From assembly GCA_964639765.1 (NCBI GenBank), contig CAZXEN010000013.1, positions 1 through 53,223 on the forward strand: a stretch of DNA of 53,223 nt. Direction: 5' to 3'. The position numbers and the translations under genes are program-made. The notes beneath the pieces are model-generated. The model was not told the origin of the DNA. It made no database searches and saw only the letters and a list, made by a program, of their open reading frames with translations. The stretch comes from Scybalousia_A sp964639765. GTDB taxonomy: Bacteria; Bacteroidota; Bacteroidia; Bacteroidales; P3. Positions 42,362 to 50,814 of the stretch are shown here, one piece after another; the stretch's first letter is position 1, and each line of letters starts with the position of its first letter.

Positions 42362-43618
42362 TTATTGCATTATTTTTTTATTTTCTATTCCGTTCATCCA
42401 ATTTTCAACCTCTTTCATTCCTTTTCCATACCTGTCTGCTATGGCGCTGGGATCTCCTCTGAATAATGTTATAAAAGAAATCCAACCTTGATAGTACTCT
42501 GCAAGATATTTTTTCATTGCAGCAAAGTCATATCGTACAAAGGTAAACTGCGATTTTTTCTGCTTTATTTTTGCCTCTAAATTATTTAAGTTATTTTTTA
42601 GAGTAGTTATCGCCTGTTGAATACTTACTTGTTTTGATTGTAGTTTACGTAACTCTGCCTTTAAGTTTTCAAGTACGAATTTATTATTAGTCATTTTATC
42701 GTAATTTTCCATTACAAAACTAAAGACCAATCCCCATATAACATAAGTAACAAAACCGCAGAATATAACTATCCAAAAATCCATATCCGCAAGTGCTATT
42801 TTTAGAGAAAAAGGTGGCAGACCTGGATTATAAATAACTTCTACATCATATATTGCCTTACTTATTTTATATGCAAGCAAAAAATCAAAAGCAAAAGTTA
42901 AGGCATAAAGAACAATACTTTTAAAATAACGTTCAAATCCTTTTTTATTTACTGTAAATTGATGAATAACAAAACCCAAACCCATAAAAGTCATAGGGAA
43001 AAACAAAATAAATAATCCTTTAAATATACCCTCACTAAAAGATTTTGATACAGCAGCACCATCAAACATAGCTGTATAAGGAGTATCGCCCTCCCCAAAA
43101 TCTTTAAAGAAAGCAGAATACATTGTAGATGAATAGAACAATAAAAGGAACAGTGTCATAGATACAAGAATAATACCTCCAATAATGAAGTTTGCAACAA
43201 CTGTTCTGTTCTTTTTTATTCCATCCTCTTTTACCTTTCTTATTTCTTCTTCTTTATCTTTGATATCGGAATTTACAGATTTTAGATTCTCTTCTTCTAA
43301 ATCTAATTTGTTCCTATCATTTTCTTTATTAGCCTCAAGGTTTGTGATCTCTGTCTGTAGATCTTCCCGCATTTTCCTTTGTAAGTCTTGATCCAATTCC
43401 TGCGATTTCTTTATTCCTGCATAAGCAGAGTCAAAGCCTGCTGAAAATGCATTAGGGTTTCCTTTTGATGCGCCTGCCTCCTCTACTCCTTTCTGTTGCC
43501 AATTAACCGTGGAAGCTACAATTATACTTCCATCTTTTGTTATACCCGTTACAGTTACTCTATCGGTTTTAGGATTATCATCTTTCTTCCCAAACACTCC
43601 ATTTAAACTAAGTGCCAT
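42362..43618 (-). CDS. Multi-helix membrane protein with cytoplasmic coiled coils
   Basis: A 418-residue protein of unknown family. An N-terminal basic and polar part (1-70) leads into a coiled coil (about 70-135, rich in Glu, Lys and Leu). About four membrane helices follow (near 140-165, 200-225, 240-260 and 282-310). A second coiled coil (about 320-365) and a C-terminal tail rich in Tyr, Trp and Lys end it. No catalytic motif is visible; it looks like a membrane scaffold. It lies 18 bases after the TerB-like gene and 14 bases before the 48-residue peptide gene, so it is inside one transcript. Confidence 0.7.
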   Translation of the reverse strand: MALSLNGVFGKKDDNPKTDRVTVTGITKDGSIIVASTVNWQQKGVEEAGASKGNPNAFSAGFDSAYAGIKKSQELDQDLQRKMREDLQTEITNLEANKENDRNKLDLEEENLKSVNSDIKDKEEEIRKVKEDGIKKNRTVVANFIIGGIILVSMTLFLLLFYSSTMYSAFFKDFGEGDTPYTAMFDGAAVSKSFSEGIFKGLFILFFPMTFMGLGFVIHQFTVNKKGFERYFKSIVLYALTFAFDFLLAYKISKAIYDVEVIYNPGLPPFSLKIALADMDFWIVIFCGFVTYVIWGLVFSFVMENYDKMTNNKFVLENLKAELRKLQSKQVSIQQAITTLKNNLNNLEAKIKQKKSQFTFVRYDFAAMKKYLAEYYQGWISFITLFRGDPSAIADRYGKGMKEVENWMNGIENKKIMQ

Positions 43619-43636
43619 AATCGTTCCTTTCTTTTT

Positions 43637-44029
43637 TTATTCAGTAAATTCTTTTAAAAGTTCTTCATGCGTAAGTTTTTGTTCTGCCTTTTCCAATAAG
43701 AGGTTTATTAATTCGTCTCTTTCTTCATCCAATACTCCGAATTTTTTTGCATAAGTATTTAGAAGATGCTTTTCATCATCTGTTATCTTACCGTCAGCCC
43801 AAGCAACAAGAGCAAGATCATACAGATATAGAATTTTGTCTTCTTCTGTTTCCGGTATATAGAAAAGAATTTCATCGGCATAAATAACTTTATCGATTTC
43901 CTCTTCTGTTACACCATATTGTTCTTTACCTATGCGGTATAGCACAGCTTTTTCCGTTGGAGATATTTCTCCATCTGCTACCACCATGCAGTACAGATTT
44001 AAAAAATGTGATTTTAATGATAATTCCAT
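43637..44029 (-). CDS. TerB-like protein
   Basis: A 130-residue all-helical acidic protein with the two repeated TerB signatures: MVVADGEISPTEKAVLYRIG (about 15-34) and LVAWADGKITDDEKHLL (about 87-103). TerB domains bind metal through these acidic loops and act in tellurite and envelope stress responses; in DjlA a TerB domain is fused to DnaJ. Here both occur as separate proteins in the same operon. It is the first gene, with a good promoter. It has no signal peptide or helix, so it is cytoplasmic and may dock on the membrane proteins encoded downstream. Confidence 0.8.
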   Translation of the reverse strand: MELSLKSHFLNLYCMVVADGEISPTEKAVLYRIGKEQYGVTEEEIDKVIYADEILFYIPETEEDKILYLYDLALVAWADGKITDDEKHLLNTYAKKFGVLDEERDELINLLLEKAEQKLTHEELLKEFTE

Positions 44030-44080
44030 AATTGTTTATTTTTTTAATCGTTCGTTTTAAAATATGTTTTTTTTGATAAA

Positions 44081-44111
44081 CAAAGTTACTCTGAATGATT
44101 TTTTTGCCCAA
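44081..44111 (-). promoter_or_regulatory. Promoter of the TerB-VWA-DnaJ operon
   Basis: Minus-strand TTG (44111-44109), 20 bases, TAACTTTG (44088-44081), about 52 bases before the ATG at 44029. Confidence 0.65.
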
Positions 44112-44604
44112 TATTCATCATTAAGTGTATAAATAATGATAGATCAAGAATTTATTTTAATTAATTTAAACAAAATAAAATTTCTCCCAATATGGTTTCT
44201 TTTAGGGAAAGATTGTCCTTAGCAATCTTTTATCAAATTAAGTTAATTAAGAAAGCGTGAAACCACATATGTTTGTTTTATATCTCCATTTAAGGTACCT
44301 GAGAAAAAACCGCGCAAAAAGATATAAATATAGCAGAATTCACGCCTATGAAGATAGGCTATGAAACAGCTATGCTTAAACTTGTTTGCTCAAAAGTTTC
44401 TCAGGCTTTTAAAATGCAAGTTATAAAAAAAGCATAACGCTTTCATATTTTATTTATTCGGTCAAGAAAGGAAACAAATGTTTCTCCCTTGACACTTATC
44501 CAATGATAAGCAGGTGCAAATTTAGAAAAAATTTTTTGATTACATAAAAAATCAAGGAAAAAATAATTCCATATATCCTAAAAAATACTTGATTTATAAA
44601 AAAA
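44112..44604. other. Gene-free, hairpin-rich stretch
   Basis: About 490 bases with no ORF above 60 codons. Hairpins seen: AAAGATTG/CAATCTTT (44213-44230 region), GCCTAT/ATAGGC around GAAG (near 44343-44358), a long-range pair CCTGAGAAA with TTTCTCAGG (near 44299 and 44396), and the group described in the next entry. A 44-codon open frame (containing MKIGYETAMLKLV, near 44349-44439) has no good start and may be a gene remnant. The density of paired segments hints at structured RNA, strand unknown. Confidence 0.4.
44425..44511 (-). ncRNA. Candidate small RNA, about 87 nt
   Basis: On the minus strand a perfect -7 TAAATTTG (44524-44517) is followed by a hairpin CTTATC-ATTG-GATAAG (44510-44495). 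A two-part hairpin follows, GTCAAG...GAAACA / TGTTTC...CTTGAC (44493-44461), then an unpaired A-rich linker and AAAGC-GTTAT-GCTTT followed by T-run (44443-44425) as a weak terminator. No -33 is seen at the right place and no coding frame exists. It does not match 6S, tmRNA, RNase P or SRP RNA as I know them. Confidence 0.25.
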
Positions 44605-44642
44605 GACCTTTTAATTTGCATTAAAAAGCAAATTAAAAGGTC
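44594..44642 (-). terminator. Terminator of dsbD
   Basis: A perfect 15-base stem, GACCTTTTAATTTGC (44605-44619) and GCAAATTAAAAGGTC (44628-44642). On the minus strand it is followed by seven T. Confidence 0.88.
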
Positions 44643-44716
44643 CCTATGTGCTGAAAAACTTAAAGTCGTTTTTCTAAACTATAGAAATATACTGTTCTCT
44701 GTCTGAAGTGTATGTC

Positions 44717-46768
44717 TTACTTTTTGAAGTTCTCCAAGCCTTTTTGCAGGAAGGAGACGAAGTTATTTACATTCTTGTCGTATGGTTGCGGCTTTTCTGT
44801 CAGAAGATTACCATCCCCGTCCATCAAAACATAAAGAGGCTGAGCATTGGCATGGAATTTCTCTATCTGATAGTTAAGGTTTCTTCTTCCAAGAGTTTTT
44901 ATTGTCTTGCCGTTCATTTGAGTCCATTCTTCTTTTGGCAGTTCTATTGTGTTTTCATCGCAATATAATGACACAAGAATGTAGTCGTTTTGTATCATCT
45001 GCTTGACTGTAGGCACAGACCACACGGCTGTTTCCATCTCTCTGCAGTTTGCACAACTCTTGCCTGTGAAGTCAAGGAACAAAGGCTTGCCTACTTGTTT
45101 TGCATACGCTTTTGCTTCCTCTAAATCAAAGAAAGCCTTGAATCCTACAGGAACATGTTCGTCCAATTTGTCTGCATATTTTCTTTGAACAGGAAATCCG
45201 TCGTTGTTTATCTTTGCTGTTGTGCCTCCATTCTCTACAATAATCTTTTCAATATTGTATTCCTGCGAAGAAACAGGAGGAAGATAGCCAGAGATTGCAC
45301 TTAGCGGAGCTCCCCAAAGACCCGGTATCATATAAATAGTAAAAGAGAAAGAAACAATAGCAAGGAACAGACGAGGAACACTTATATGCTGTAAATCAGA
45401 ATCACCTTTGAATTTAAGTTTTCCCAACAGATAGAATCCTATCATTGCAAAGATAACTATCCAAATGCAAAGATAGGTTGTTCTTGGCAAGATACCCCAA
45501 TTGCAGGCTTGGTCTGCAACCATAAGGAATTTCAATCCCAAGGCTAATTCCAAGAAACCAAAGACAACTTTCACGCTGTTAAGCCAAGAACCGCTCTTCA
45601 TATTCTTCAAGAACGAAGGGAACATAGCCAAAAGAGTGAATGGAAGTGCAAAACCTATGGCAAATCCCAACATAGACACAAAGAATATAAATGAATTGGA
45701 AGAACCTGACGCCATTTCCACCAAAGCTGCTCCAAGAATAGGTCCTGTGCAGGAGAAAGAAACAAGAACTGTTGTAAGAGCAATGAAGAATGCTCCCAAA
45801 AATCCGCCTTTTTCACTTTCTTTATCTGACTTTGTCACCCATTTGCTTGGCATTGTTATCTCAAACAAGCCGAAAAATGAAAGGGCAAAGACCATAAAAA
45901 TGACAAAGAACAAAACATTAGGAATCCAATGTGTGGAAATAATATACATGGCGTCCTTTCCAAATATCAATGTAAGCAACAATCCCAATACTGCAAAAAT
46001 CAACACTATGGAAAGTCCGAAGAAATAGGCTTGTTTTCTGCCTTGTCTATTGGTTTTCTTGCCATGAAGGAAGAAAGATATAGTCATTGGTATCATAGGG
46101 AAAACGCAAGGAGTAAGCAATGTAATCAATCCTACCCCAAATGAAATCAGAAATACCATAAACAAAGACTTGTTTGCAAGGTCTTGAGTATCCCCCATTG
46201 ATTTTGCTTCTGCAATAGTTGTCGTAGTCTGGGTTTTGCTTTGTTCTGTAGGAGTCTGTTCTGTGACTTGAGCCAACTGTTCTTCTTGTACAAGTTCTGT
46301 TGTCTCTGCATTAGGATTGCCTTTCACATCAAAAGCAAAATCCACGTCATCTGGAGGAATACATGAACCGTTCTCGCAAAGCTGGAATGTAACAGTTCCT
46401 TTTACTTTGAAATCTTTATCTGTTTTTACTTTTATCTTTTGACGGAAGAGAACATTGCCCTCAAAAGAGCGTGTAGTGTCTTTTGCAAACTTGTCATAAT
46501 GTGCATTGCTTGCTGGTTCTTTTACTCCGCCTATCTTCTGATAGTCATTGGCTGCTTTGAAATTAAATTCTATCGGCAACTCTGTTCCTTTGGTATATTG
46601 GGAATAAATATGCCAACCTTTATCCAAAGAACATTTAAGCTGCAATTCAGCAACAGAATCATTGATTTTATTTGTTGTGAATGTCCATCTGGCATGATTT
46701 TGTGCCGAAACGCTGACACAAACCAGACCTATCAATAAATAAAAAAACAATTGTTGTACTTTTCTCAT
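44717..46768 (-). CDS. dsbD: Thiol:disulfide interchange protein DsbD
   Basis: A 683-residue inner-membrane protein that carries electrons from cytoplasmic thioredoxin to periplasmic thiols. It has a signal peptide and an N-terminal beta-domain (about 25-155) with CENGSC-type Cys pair. The eight-helix core (about 195-500) has the two redox Cys in LLTPCVFPMIP and SFSCTGPILGA. The C-terminal thioredoxin domain has FTGKSCANCREME (about 568-580). The order is that of the full three-domain family. It could supply reducing power to exported thioredoxin-like proteins such as those in this window. Confidence 0.93.
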   Translation of the reverse strand: MRKVQQLFFYLLIGLVCVSVSAQNHARWTFTTNKINDSVAELQLKCSLDKGWHIYSQYTKGTELPIEFNFKAANDYQKIGGVKEPASNAHYDKFAKDTTRSFEGNVLFRQKIKVKTDKDFKVKGTVTFQLCENGSCIPPDDVDFAFDVKGNPNAETTELVQEEQLAQVTEQTPTEQSKTQTTTTIAEAKSMGDTQDLANKSLFMVFLISFGVGLITLLTPCVFPMIPMTISFFLHGKKTNRQGRKQAYFFGLSIVLIFAVLGLLLTLIFGKDAMYIISTHWIPNVLFFVIFMVFALSFFGLFEITMPSKWVTKSDKESEKGGFLGAFFIALTTVLVSFSCTGPILGAALVEMASGSSNSFIFFVSMLGFAIGFALPFTLLAMFPSFLKNMKSGSWLNSVKVVFGFLELALGLKFLMVADQACNWGILPRTTYLCIWIVIFAMIGFYLLGKLKFKGDSDLQHISVPRLFLAIVSFSFTIYMIPGLWGAPLSAISGYLPPVSSQEYNIEKIIVENGGTTAKINNDGFPVQRKYADKLDEHVPVGFKAFFDLEEAKAYAKQVGKPLFLDFTGKSCANCREMETAVWSVPTVKQMIQNDYILVSLYCDENTIELPKEEWTQMNGKTIKTLGRRNLNYQIEKFHANAQPLYVLMDGDGNLLTEKPQPYDKNVNNFVSFLQKGLENFKK

Positions 46769-46802
46769 AATATATTGTATTTATATGTTTACTTTTGGGG
46801 AT

Positions 46803-48074
46803 TTATCTTTTCAGCCACAAAGATGGATTCTGACACTTTACACCTTGACGCACCTGGAAGTTCATCTCACTTTCTCCATTCTCGTTTGTTGCAATTGTTC
46901 CTATGGTTTGTCCTGTTGAAACCTTGGTTCCGTCTGAAACAGATACACTCGCAAGGTTGGTATAGACTGTCATATATTCTCCATGTCTGATGATTACTAT
47001 TTTATTCCCGTTTGGTCCTGGGAAAACCTTGCAGACCTCACCTTCAAAAACAGCTTTTATGCTTGCACCTTTTGTTGTACGGATATCCACTCCAAGATTT
47101 TCTATTTCAACACCTGCAATATCCGGGTGAGGATGCTTTCCAAAACCGCTGACAATTACTCCTTTTCCTACAGGCCAAGGAAGTCTTCCTTTATTAGTTT
47201 CAAAACTTTTGGACAAAGCTTCTTCCTTTGGAGTTGCAGCCATAACGTATGTTTTCTTTTCAGGAGTTTTCTTTTCTGTTGTAGTCTCTTTTTTTGTAGT
47301 GGCTGTAGTAGAAGCATTTTTTCTTTTGGTTTCTGCTATCTTTGCCTGCTTTTTTACCTCAGCAGAAATAGCTGCATTTATTTGTTGCTGAAGTTTTTTC
47401 TTTTTTGCTTCTTTTGCTTTTATTTCCTTAGCAAGTTGATTTTCTTGCTTTTTGATATTATTTACAAGTTTTTCTTGTTGCTGACGTTCTTTATTGAGAT
47501 TGGCGGTATTTACTTTCTCTTGGCTGAGAAGCTTGGACTGTGACTTCTTCTGATTAAGCAAATCATCTGTCATGGAAGAAAGTTCTATGGTCTTGTTCTC
47601 TATCTTTGCCATCTGTTCTCTCTGCAATGAAGCATAACGTCTGAAAAATATGTAACGCTGATAAGCTTCGTGGTAATCTTTTGCAGAGAATATAAACAGA
47701 AGCCTGTCCATTACAGAACGATGTTTTTGTGCATAGCGAAGCATATAGGCATAATTCTGTTTAAGAATCTCAAGACTACGATAAGATTCCGTAATGCTCT
47801 GTTGTGTGGTTTTGATTTGGTTGTCCAGAATGTTTATCTGGGAAGATATATTATTGACAAGCTGCTGTCTCTGCTCAACTTTCTTTTTTATTATCTGCAA
47901 TTCTGAGGCAGAAAGTTTTTTGTTCTTTCGTGTCTCTTTGAGAATAGCATTCATAGAAGATATTTCCTTCTCTATTTTTGCTTTTTCTTTTTCAAGACTC
48001 TGACGGTTCTGAGCCTTGGAACCAAAACAAAGAAACGTTATTATAAGTAATATGTATATGTATTTCCCTTTCAC
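46803..48074 (-). CDS. EnvC-like murein hydrolase activator (degenerate M23)
   Basis: A 423-residue exported protein. It has a signal peptide (KYIYILLIITFLCFGSKAQ), a long coiled coil (about 25-250, Lys/Glu/Gln-rich, with a Lys/Thr-rich tail to 275) and a C-terminal LytM/M23 domain (about 300-420). The LytM domain has lost the zinc ligands: the usual H of GxDI is an Asn-containing ENLGVDI and the final HxH is MNFQVR. That is the pattern of EnvC, which activates amidases at the septum without cutting. No ATG fits; I take GTG at 48074 after a perfect -7 element, against TTG three codons upstream. Confidence 0.85.
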   Translation of the reverse strand: MKGKYIYILLIITFLCFGSKAQNRQSLEKEKAKIEKEISSMNAILKETRKNKKLSASELQIIKKKVEQRQQLVNNISSQINILDNQIKTTQQSITESYRSLEILKQNYAYMLRYAQKHRSVMDRLLFIFSAKDYHEAYQRYIFFRRYASLQREQMAKIENKTIELSSMTDDLLNQKKSQSKLLSQEKVNTANLNKERQQQEKLVNNIKKQENQLAKEIKAKEAKKKKLQQQINAAISAEVKKQAKIAETKRKNASTTATTKKETTTEKKTPEKKTYVMAATPKEEALSKSFETNKGRLPWPVGKGVIVSGFGKHPHPDIAGVEIENLGVDIRTTKGASIKAVFEGEVCKVFPGPNGNKIVIIRHGEYMTVYTNLASVSVSDGTKVSTGQTIGTIATNENGESEMNFQVRQGVKCQNPSLWLKR

Positions 48075-48106
48075 TGCAAGCAATTTTAATTTTGTTAAAC
48101 CAACTG

Positions 48107-48114
48107 CAAAAGTA
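48107..48114 (-). promoter_or_regulatory. -7 element for the EnvC-like gene
   Basis: TACTTTTG on the minus strand, about 33 bases before the GTG. No clear -33 TTTG. Confidence 0.5.
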
Positions 48115-48157
48115 ATGAAAAAAATTTACTTATATGTAATTATTCTTCCCAATATTT

Positions 48158-48187
48158 TTTGTATCTGACTAATAATTTATATTTTTG
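48158..48187 (+). promoter_or_regulatory. Promoter for the FKBP lipoprotein gene
   Basis: TTTG (48158-48161), 18 bases, TATTTTTG (48180-48187), 29 bases before the ATG. An in-frame TTG start at 48199 is less likely. Confidence 0.65.
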
Positions 48188-48216
48188 CAGAAAATTTTTT
48201 GGGAAAACAATTGATA

Positions 48217-48942
48217 ATGAAAAGTATTACATTGCTGTTTATATTAGGGATGGGCTTGGTGCTTTTGTCTCTAAGTTCTTGTTCTACAAAAGATGACAGG
48301 GTAAAGCAAAATGAACTGAAAGATTTGAAAGATTCTGCTTCTTTTGCTCTTGGCTATCTTAACGGTTTGCAAGCCTCAATGGATAAAGATGCACCCGTAA
48401 ATGCAGACCTTTATGCAAGAGGTTTCAAACAAGCTTACGTAAAAGATACTGACGGAGTATGGGATGCTGAGACAATGAAAAGTATCATCATGGAATATGC
48501 ACGCAAAACACAAGAGAGCATACAAGAAAAATCTTTTCAACAGGCAAAACCTGATTTGGACAGAGCAACAAAATTCCTTGAACAAAACGCCAAAGCACAA
48601 GGAGTAAAAACAACTCCAAGCGGATTACAATATAAAGTAGAAAAACAAGGGAAAGGCAAGAAACCTGTTATAGGAAACGGAGACAGAGTAATATTACAAT
48701 ATACTCAGTATGAATTGACAGAAGGCAACGGCTGGGAACTTGTAAGGACAAACATAAACAAAGACGGCAAGCGTCCTGGTCCAACAGGAATTGACGGACT
48801 ATGTGAAGGAGAAAGAGAAGGTCTTAGCATGATGAATGCAGGTTCTCATTACATTATTTGGTTTCATCCTAACCTTGGCTACGGAGATTCTCCTAAACTT
48901 CAGATGTTTGACCTGAAAGTCTTGGAAGTTTTATCGGAATAA
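48217..48942 (+). CDS. FKBP-type peptidyl-prolyl isomerase, lipoprotein
   Basis: A 241-residue lipoprotein. Signal II ends LLSLSSC (lipid-carrying Cys near residue 20). An FKBP N-terminal helical domain follows (DSASFALGYLNG, about 35-125; typical dimerisation part). The FKBP fold covers about 135-240, with TPSGLQYKVEKQGKGKKP, GDRVILQYTQYEL, and the closing GYGDSPKLQMFDLKVLEV. Several active-site aromatic residues are replaced, so isomerase activity may be weak and a chaperone role is possible. It sits where rpsO would start if the AT-rich cassette downstream were removed. Confidence 0.88.
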   Translation: MKSITLLFILGMGLVLLSLSSCSTKDDRVKQNELKDLKDSASFALGYLNGLQASMDKDAPVNADLYARGFKQAYVKDTDGVWDAETMKSIIMEYARKTQESIQEKSFQQAKPDLDRATKFLEQNAKAQGVKTTPSGLQYKVEKQGKGKKPVIGNGDRVILQYTQYELTEGNGWELVRTNINKDGKRPGPTGIDGLCEGEREGLSMMNAGSHYIIWFHPNLGYGDSPKLQMFDLKVLEVLSE

Positions 48943-48960
48943 TAATTTTCTCTTGATTTA

Positions 48961-49071
48961 TTTTGTCAGTAAAAGAAAAGTATGTAATCTTGCAACTTCA
49001 AAAATTGGACGAGGGTTGATGAAATATTTGCCGTTAGTTCTTTATGGTTTAACAAATAAAAGTAATAAAAA
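48961..49071 (+). repeat. Duplicated rpsO promoter and leader, copy 1
   Basis: A copy of the region before rpsO (51867-51976). 51 bases (48990-49040) are identical; one base differs, then 20 more match, and a one-base deletion in the A-run follows. The promoter is TTTG (48962-48965), 19 bases, TAATCTTG (48985-48992), one change from the TAACTTTG of the true rpsO copy, so it may be weaker. It now stands in front of the four-gene cassette and would drive it as the rpsO promoter drives rpsO. Confidence 0.85.
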
Positions 49072-49072
49072 G

Positions 49073-49579
49073 ATGTACAAAAGATTTCTATTTTTAACAC
49101 TATTAACTCTAACAACTATCAATTTTGCTTATGCTGAAAAGGAAGACTATGTTTTTCAAGTTAATAGAGAAGGTGGAAAGATTGTAACAACACATAGCGG
49201 TTTTCTTGGTCTCATACATAAACAATATGTTGGCTTTAAAACGGTAGAATACAGAACAGAGAGAAATATTGTGTACGTTAATTGCTTGGACGAGGGCGTT
49301 AATAGATGTAGAGTAACTACTCCAGATGGGAAAAATCATTCATTTTACGTTGGAAGTAATTCTTTCTATTTTCAAAATTTTGAACTTCTATTTGATAATA
49401 TGCTATTAGAAGTTGAAGACGCCATATCTGAACAGATATATAAAGGAGAAAATATTAAGAAAATTAGCACCACATCCATAGAAGGTAATGAGGTTATAAT
49501 CGCCTTTAGATTAGTTTGGCTACTGGATAAAAATGGTGATGGAACAAATACAATGTATGCAGATAAAATACAGTTATGA
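49073..49579 (+). CDS. Secreted protein of unknown family (HSGFLGL protein A)
   Basis: A 168-residue protein with a signal peptide (MYKRFLFLTLLTLTTINFAYA). Its core is REGGKIVTTHSGFLGLIHKQY (about 30-50), followed by a beta-rich part with VNCLDEGVNRCRV (two Cys seven residues apart). The same motifs appear in the protein at 51303-51830, so the two are paralogs. I know no named family. I start at 49073; an in-frame ATG at 49019 belongs to the leader ORF copied from rpsO. Its stop overlaps the propeller gene by four bases. The base composition is clearly richer in A+T than the flanking genes. Confidence 0.7.
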   Translation: MYKRFLFLTLLTLTTINFAYAEKEDYVFQVNREGGKIVTTHSGFLGLIHKQYVGFKTVEYRTERNIVYVNCLDEGVNRCRVTTPDGKNHSFYVGSNSFYFQNFELLFDNMLLEVEDAISEQIYKGENIKKISTTSIEGNEVIIAFRLVWLLDKNGDGTNTMYADKIQL

Positions 49580-50715
49580 AGACATTATTCCAATTAGGTC
49601 TGTTATGCATTCAAATTGTGATAACACAATCTTTTAACCTTTTCTCACAAACTTATACAAGAGATTTCTTATCTATAGATACTACTGTAGTATTTTCTGA
49701 TATAAAAGAGTTTGCACCAGATGGTCAAAGAATACAATTAAGCATTTCATCTTTTGGAAATTGTTTTGATATTCTTCCTATAAAAAATAGTCTTCTAAAA
49801 AAAAGCGATCTTAAGATTAATAGATATAATTCAAAAACTGGAGAATTTTTAGAATACACTGTTAAAATTCCTCAACAAATATGTAGTTCTAAAGAAAGAT
49901 ATTATCTTGATGGAGTATTTTCTTTTAATGATAGCATATTGTTATATGCAAATTCTTATAACTACGAGAAAAACAAACGAACTATAAAATTATTGCTTTA
50001 TAGCGTTCATGAAAATGAGACAAAAAATATTTTTAGTTTCACTGATGAAATAGATGATATTAATGATATAATTTATCTACCAAATAACAAATTGCTGATA
50101 TGTTCCGGCTATTTAGGGCAGAAAGATGCTAAAGCAAAATTTATTAAATTAAGTATTTTAAATAAAGAAACAGGTAATTTGGAAAAAAGTATAAATTTAG
50201 GGATAGATTTGGCTGGATTATCCTATATTCAAAAAAATAAACAAATTACAGTTACTGATTCTTCAATTTTATTTACCGAACTTGGAGTATATAAAATATA
50301 TGAATTTGATTTTAATCTAAACCTGATAAACACTATAGAAAAAAAATCAAAATGGTCAAAGTTTCCAAACGAAACAATGAAAAGTATTCTTAAACATAGT
50401 AAGGAACCAATAGATAGAATTTATAAATTATCTGAATATTGGGACAACTATCATAGAATTTTTCGCATTTATTCAGAAAAAGATACATTATATGTTTTTT
50501 ATAATAAGCCTTTACAAAATTATGGAACCTTAGATATATGGCATAAAAAAGATAATTCTTGGATATTATATAAAGAGAACATAGAAGATTTTATTGATTA
50601 CAAAAATACAAAAACTGCAAGAAATGCTATTAATCATACTTCAAAATATATTCTATTTAATGATAATAAATTATATACTTTTAACTTCGGCATACCACTA
50701 TCTACAAAAAAATAA
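49576..50715 (+). CDS. Six-bladed beta-propeller-type exported protein (frame broken near the end)
   Basis: A 379-residue reading frame with a signal peptide (LFQLGLLCIQIVITQSFNLFSQ). It has a repeated pattern of short beta-strands (DGVFSFNDSILLYANSY, IIYLPNNKLLICSGYLG, TDSSILFTELGVYKIYEFD, ILFNDNKLYTFNFG) typical of the six-bladed propellers (DUF5128-like) found beside secreted thioredoxin-fold proteins in Bacteroidota. The frame ends at a TAA right after a run of seven A, but the family's usual C-terminal tail continues in the -1 frame (see 50706-50813). The next gene starts one base after that second stop, which supports the longer product of about 412 residues. Confidence 0.7.
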   Translation: MKTLFQLGLLCIQIVITQSFNLFSQTYTRDFLSIDTTVVFSDIKEFAPDGQRIQLSISSFGNCFDILPIKNSLLKKSDLKINRYNSKTGEFLEYTVKIPQQICSSKERYYLDGVFSFNDSILLYANSYNYEKNKRTIKLLLYSVHENETKNIFSFTDEIDDINDIIYLPNNKLLICSGYLGQKDAKAKFIKLSILNKETGNLEKSINLGIDLAGLSYIQKNKQITVTDSSILFTELGVYKIYEFDFNLNLINTIEKKSKWSKFPNETMKSILKHSKEPIDRIYKLSEYWDNYHRIFRIYSEKDTLYVFYNKPLQNYGTLDIWHKKDNSWILYKENIEDFIDYKNTKTARNAINHTSKYILFNDNKLYTFNFGIPLSTKK

Positions 50716-50813
50716 ATACTCTAAAGGAGGAAGAAATAGATAAATTCAAAGAAAAGTATTTTACTGAAGATGATAATGTTCTACTGTTAGATATTTTTAA
50801 TTTCAGATTTTAA
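50706..50813 (+). other. Frame change at a run of seven A; C-terminal tail in the -1 frame
   Basis: A7 (50706-50712) precedes the in-frame stop TAA. In the -1 frame the sequence goes on as INTLKEEEIDKFKEKYF, then TEDDNVLLLDIFNFRF, to TAA at 50811-50813. The EDDN plus hydrophobic, basic-aromatic end resembles the usual tail of this propeller group. A AAA AAA is a slippery heptamer, so programmed -1 frameshifting is possible. A true mutation or a read error in the A-run are alternatives. Confidence 0.65.
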
Positions 50814-50814
50814 T

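Noticed and set aside
44299..44439. Small ORF in the gene-free stretch (contains MKIGYETAMLKLV)
   Set aside because: No good start site, no promoter, no recognised homology; noted only as a possible remnant.
44112..44604. TPP or other riboswitch because of a CTGAGA word near 44300
   Set aside because: The required partner motifs (for example GAACCTGAT for TPP) are absent and no metabolic gene follows on that strand.
48953..49072. Longer first cassette protein (from 48953 or from ATG 49019)
   Set aside because: These codons lie in the duplicated rpsO promoter and leader; the signal peptide begins at 49073. The 49019 start is kept only as a possibility in the findings.
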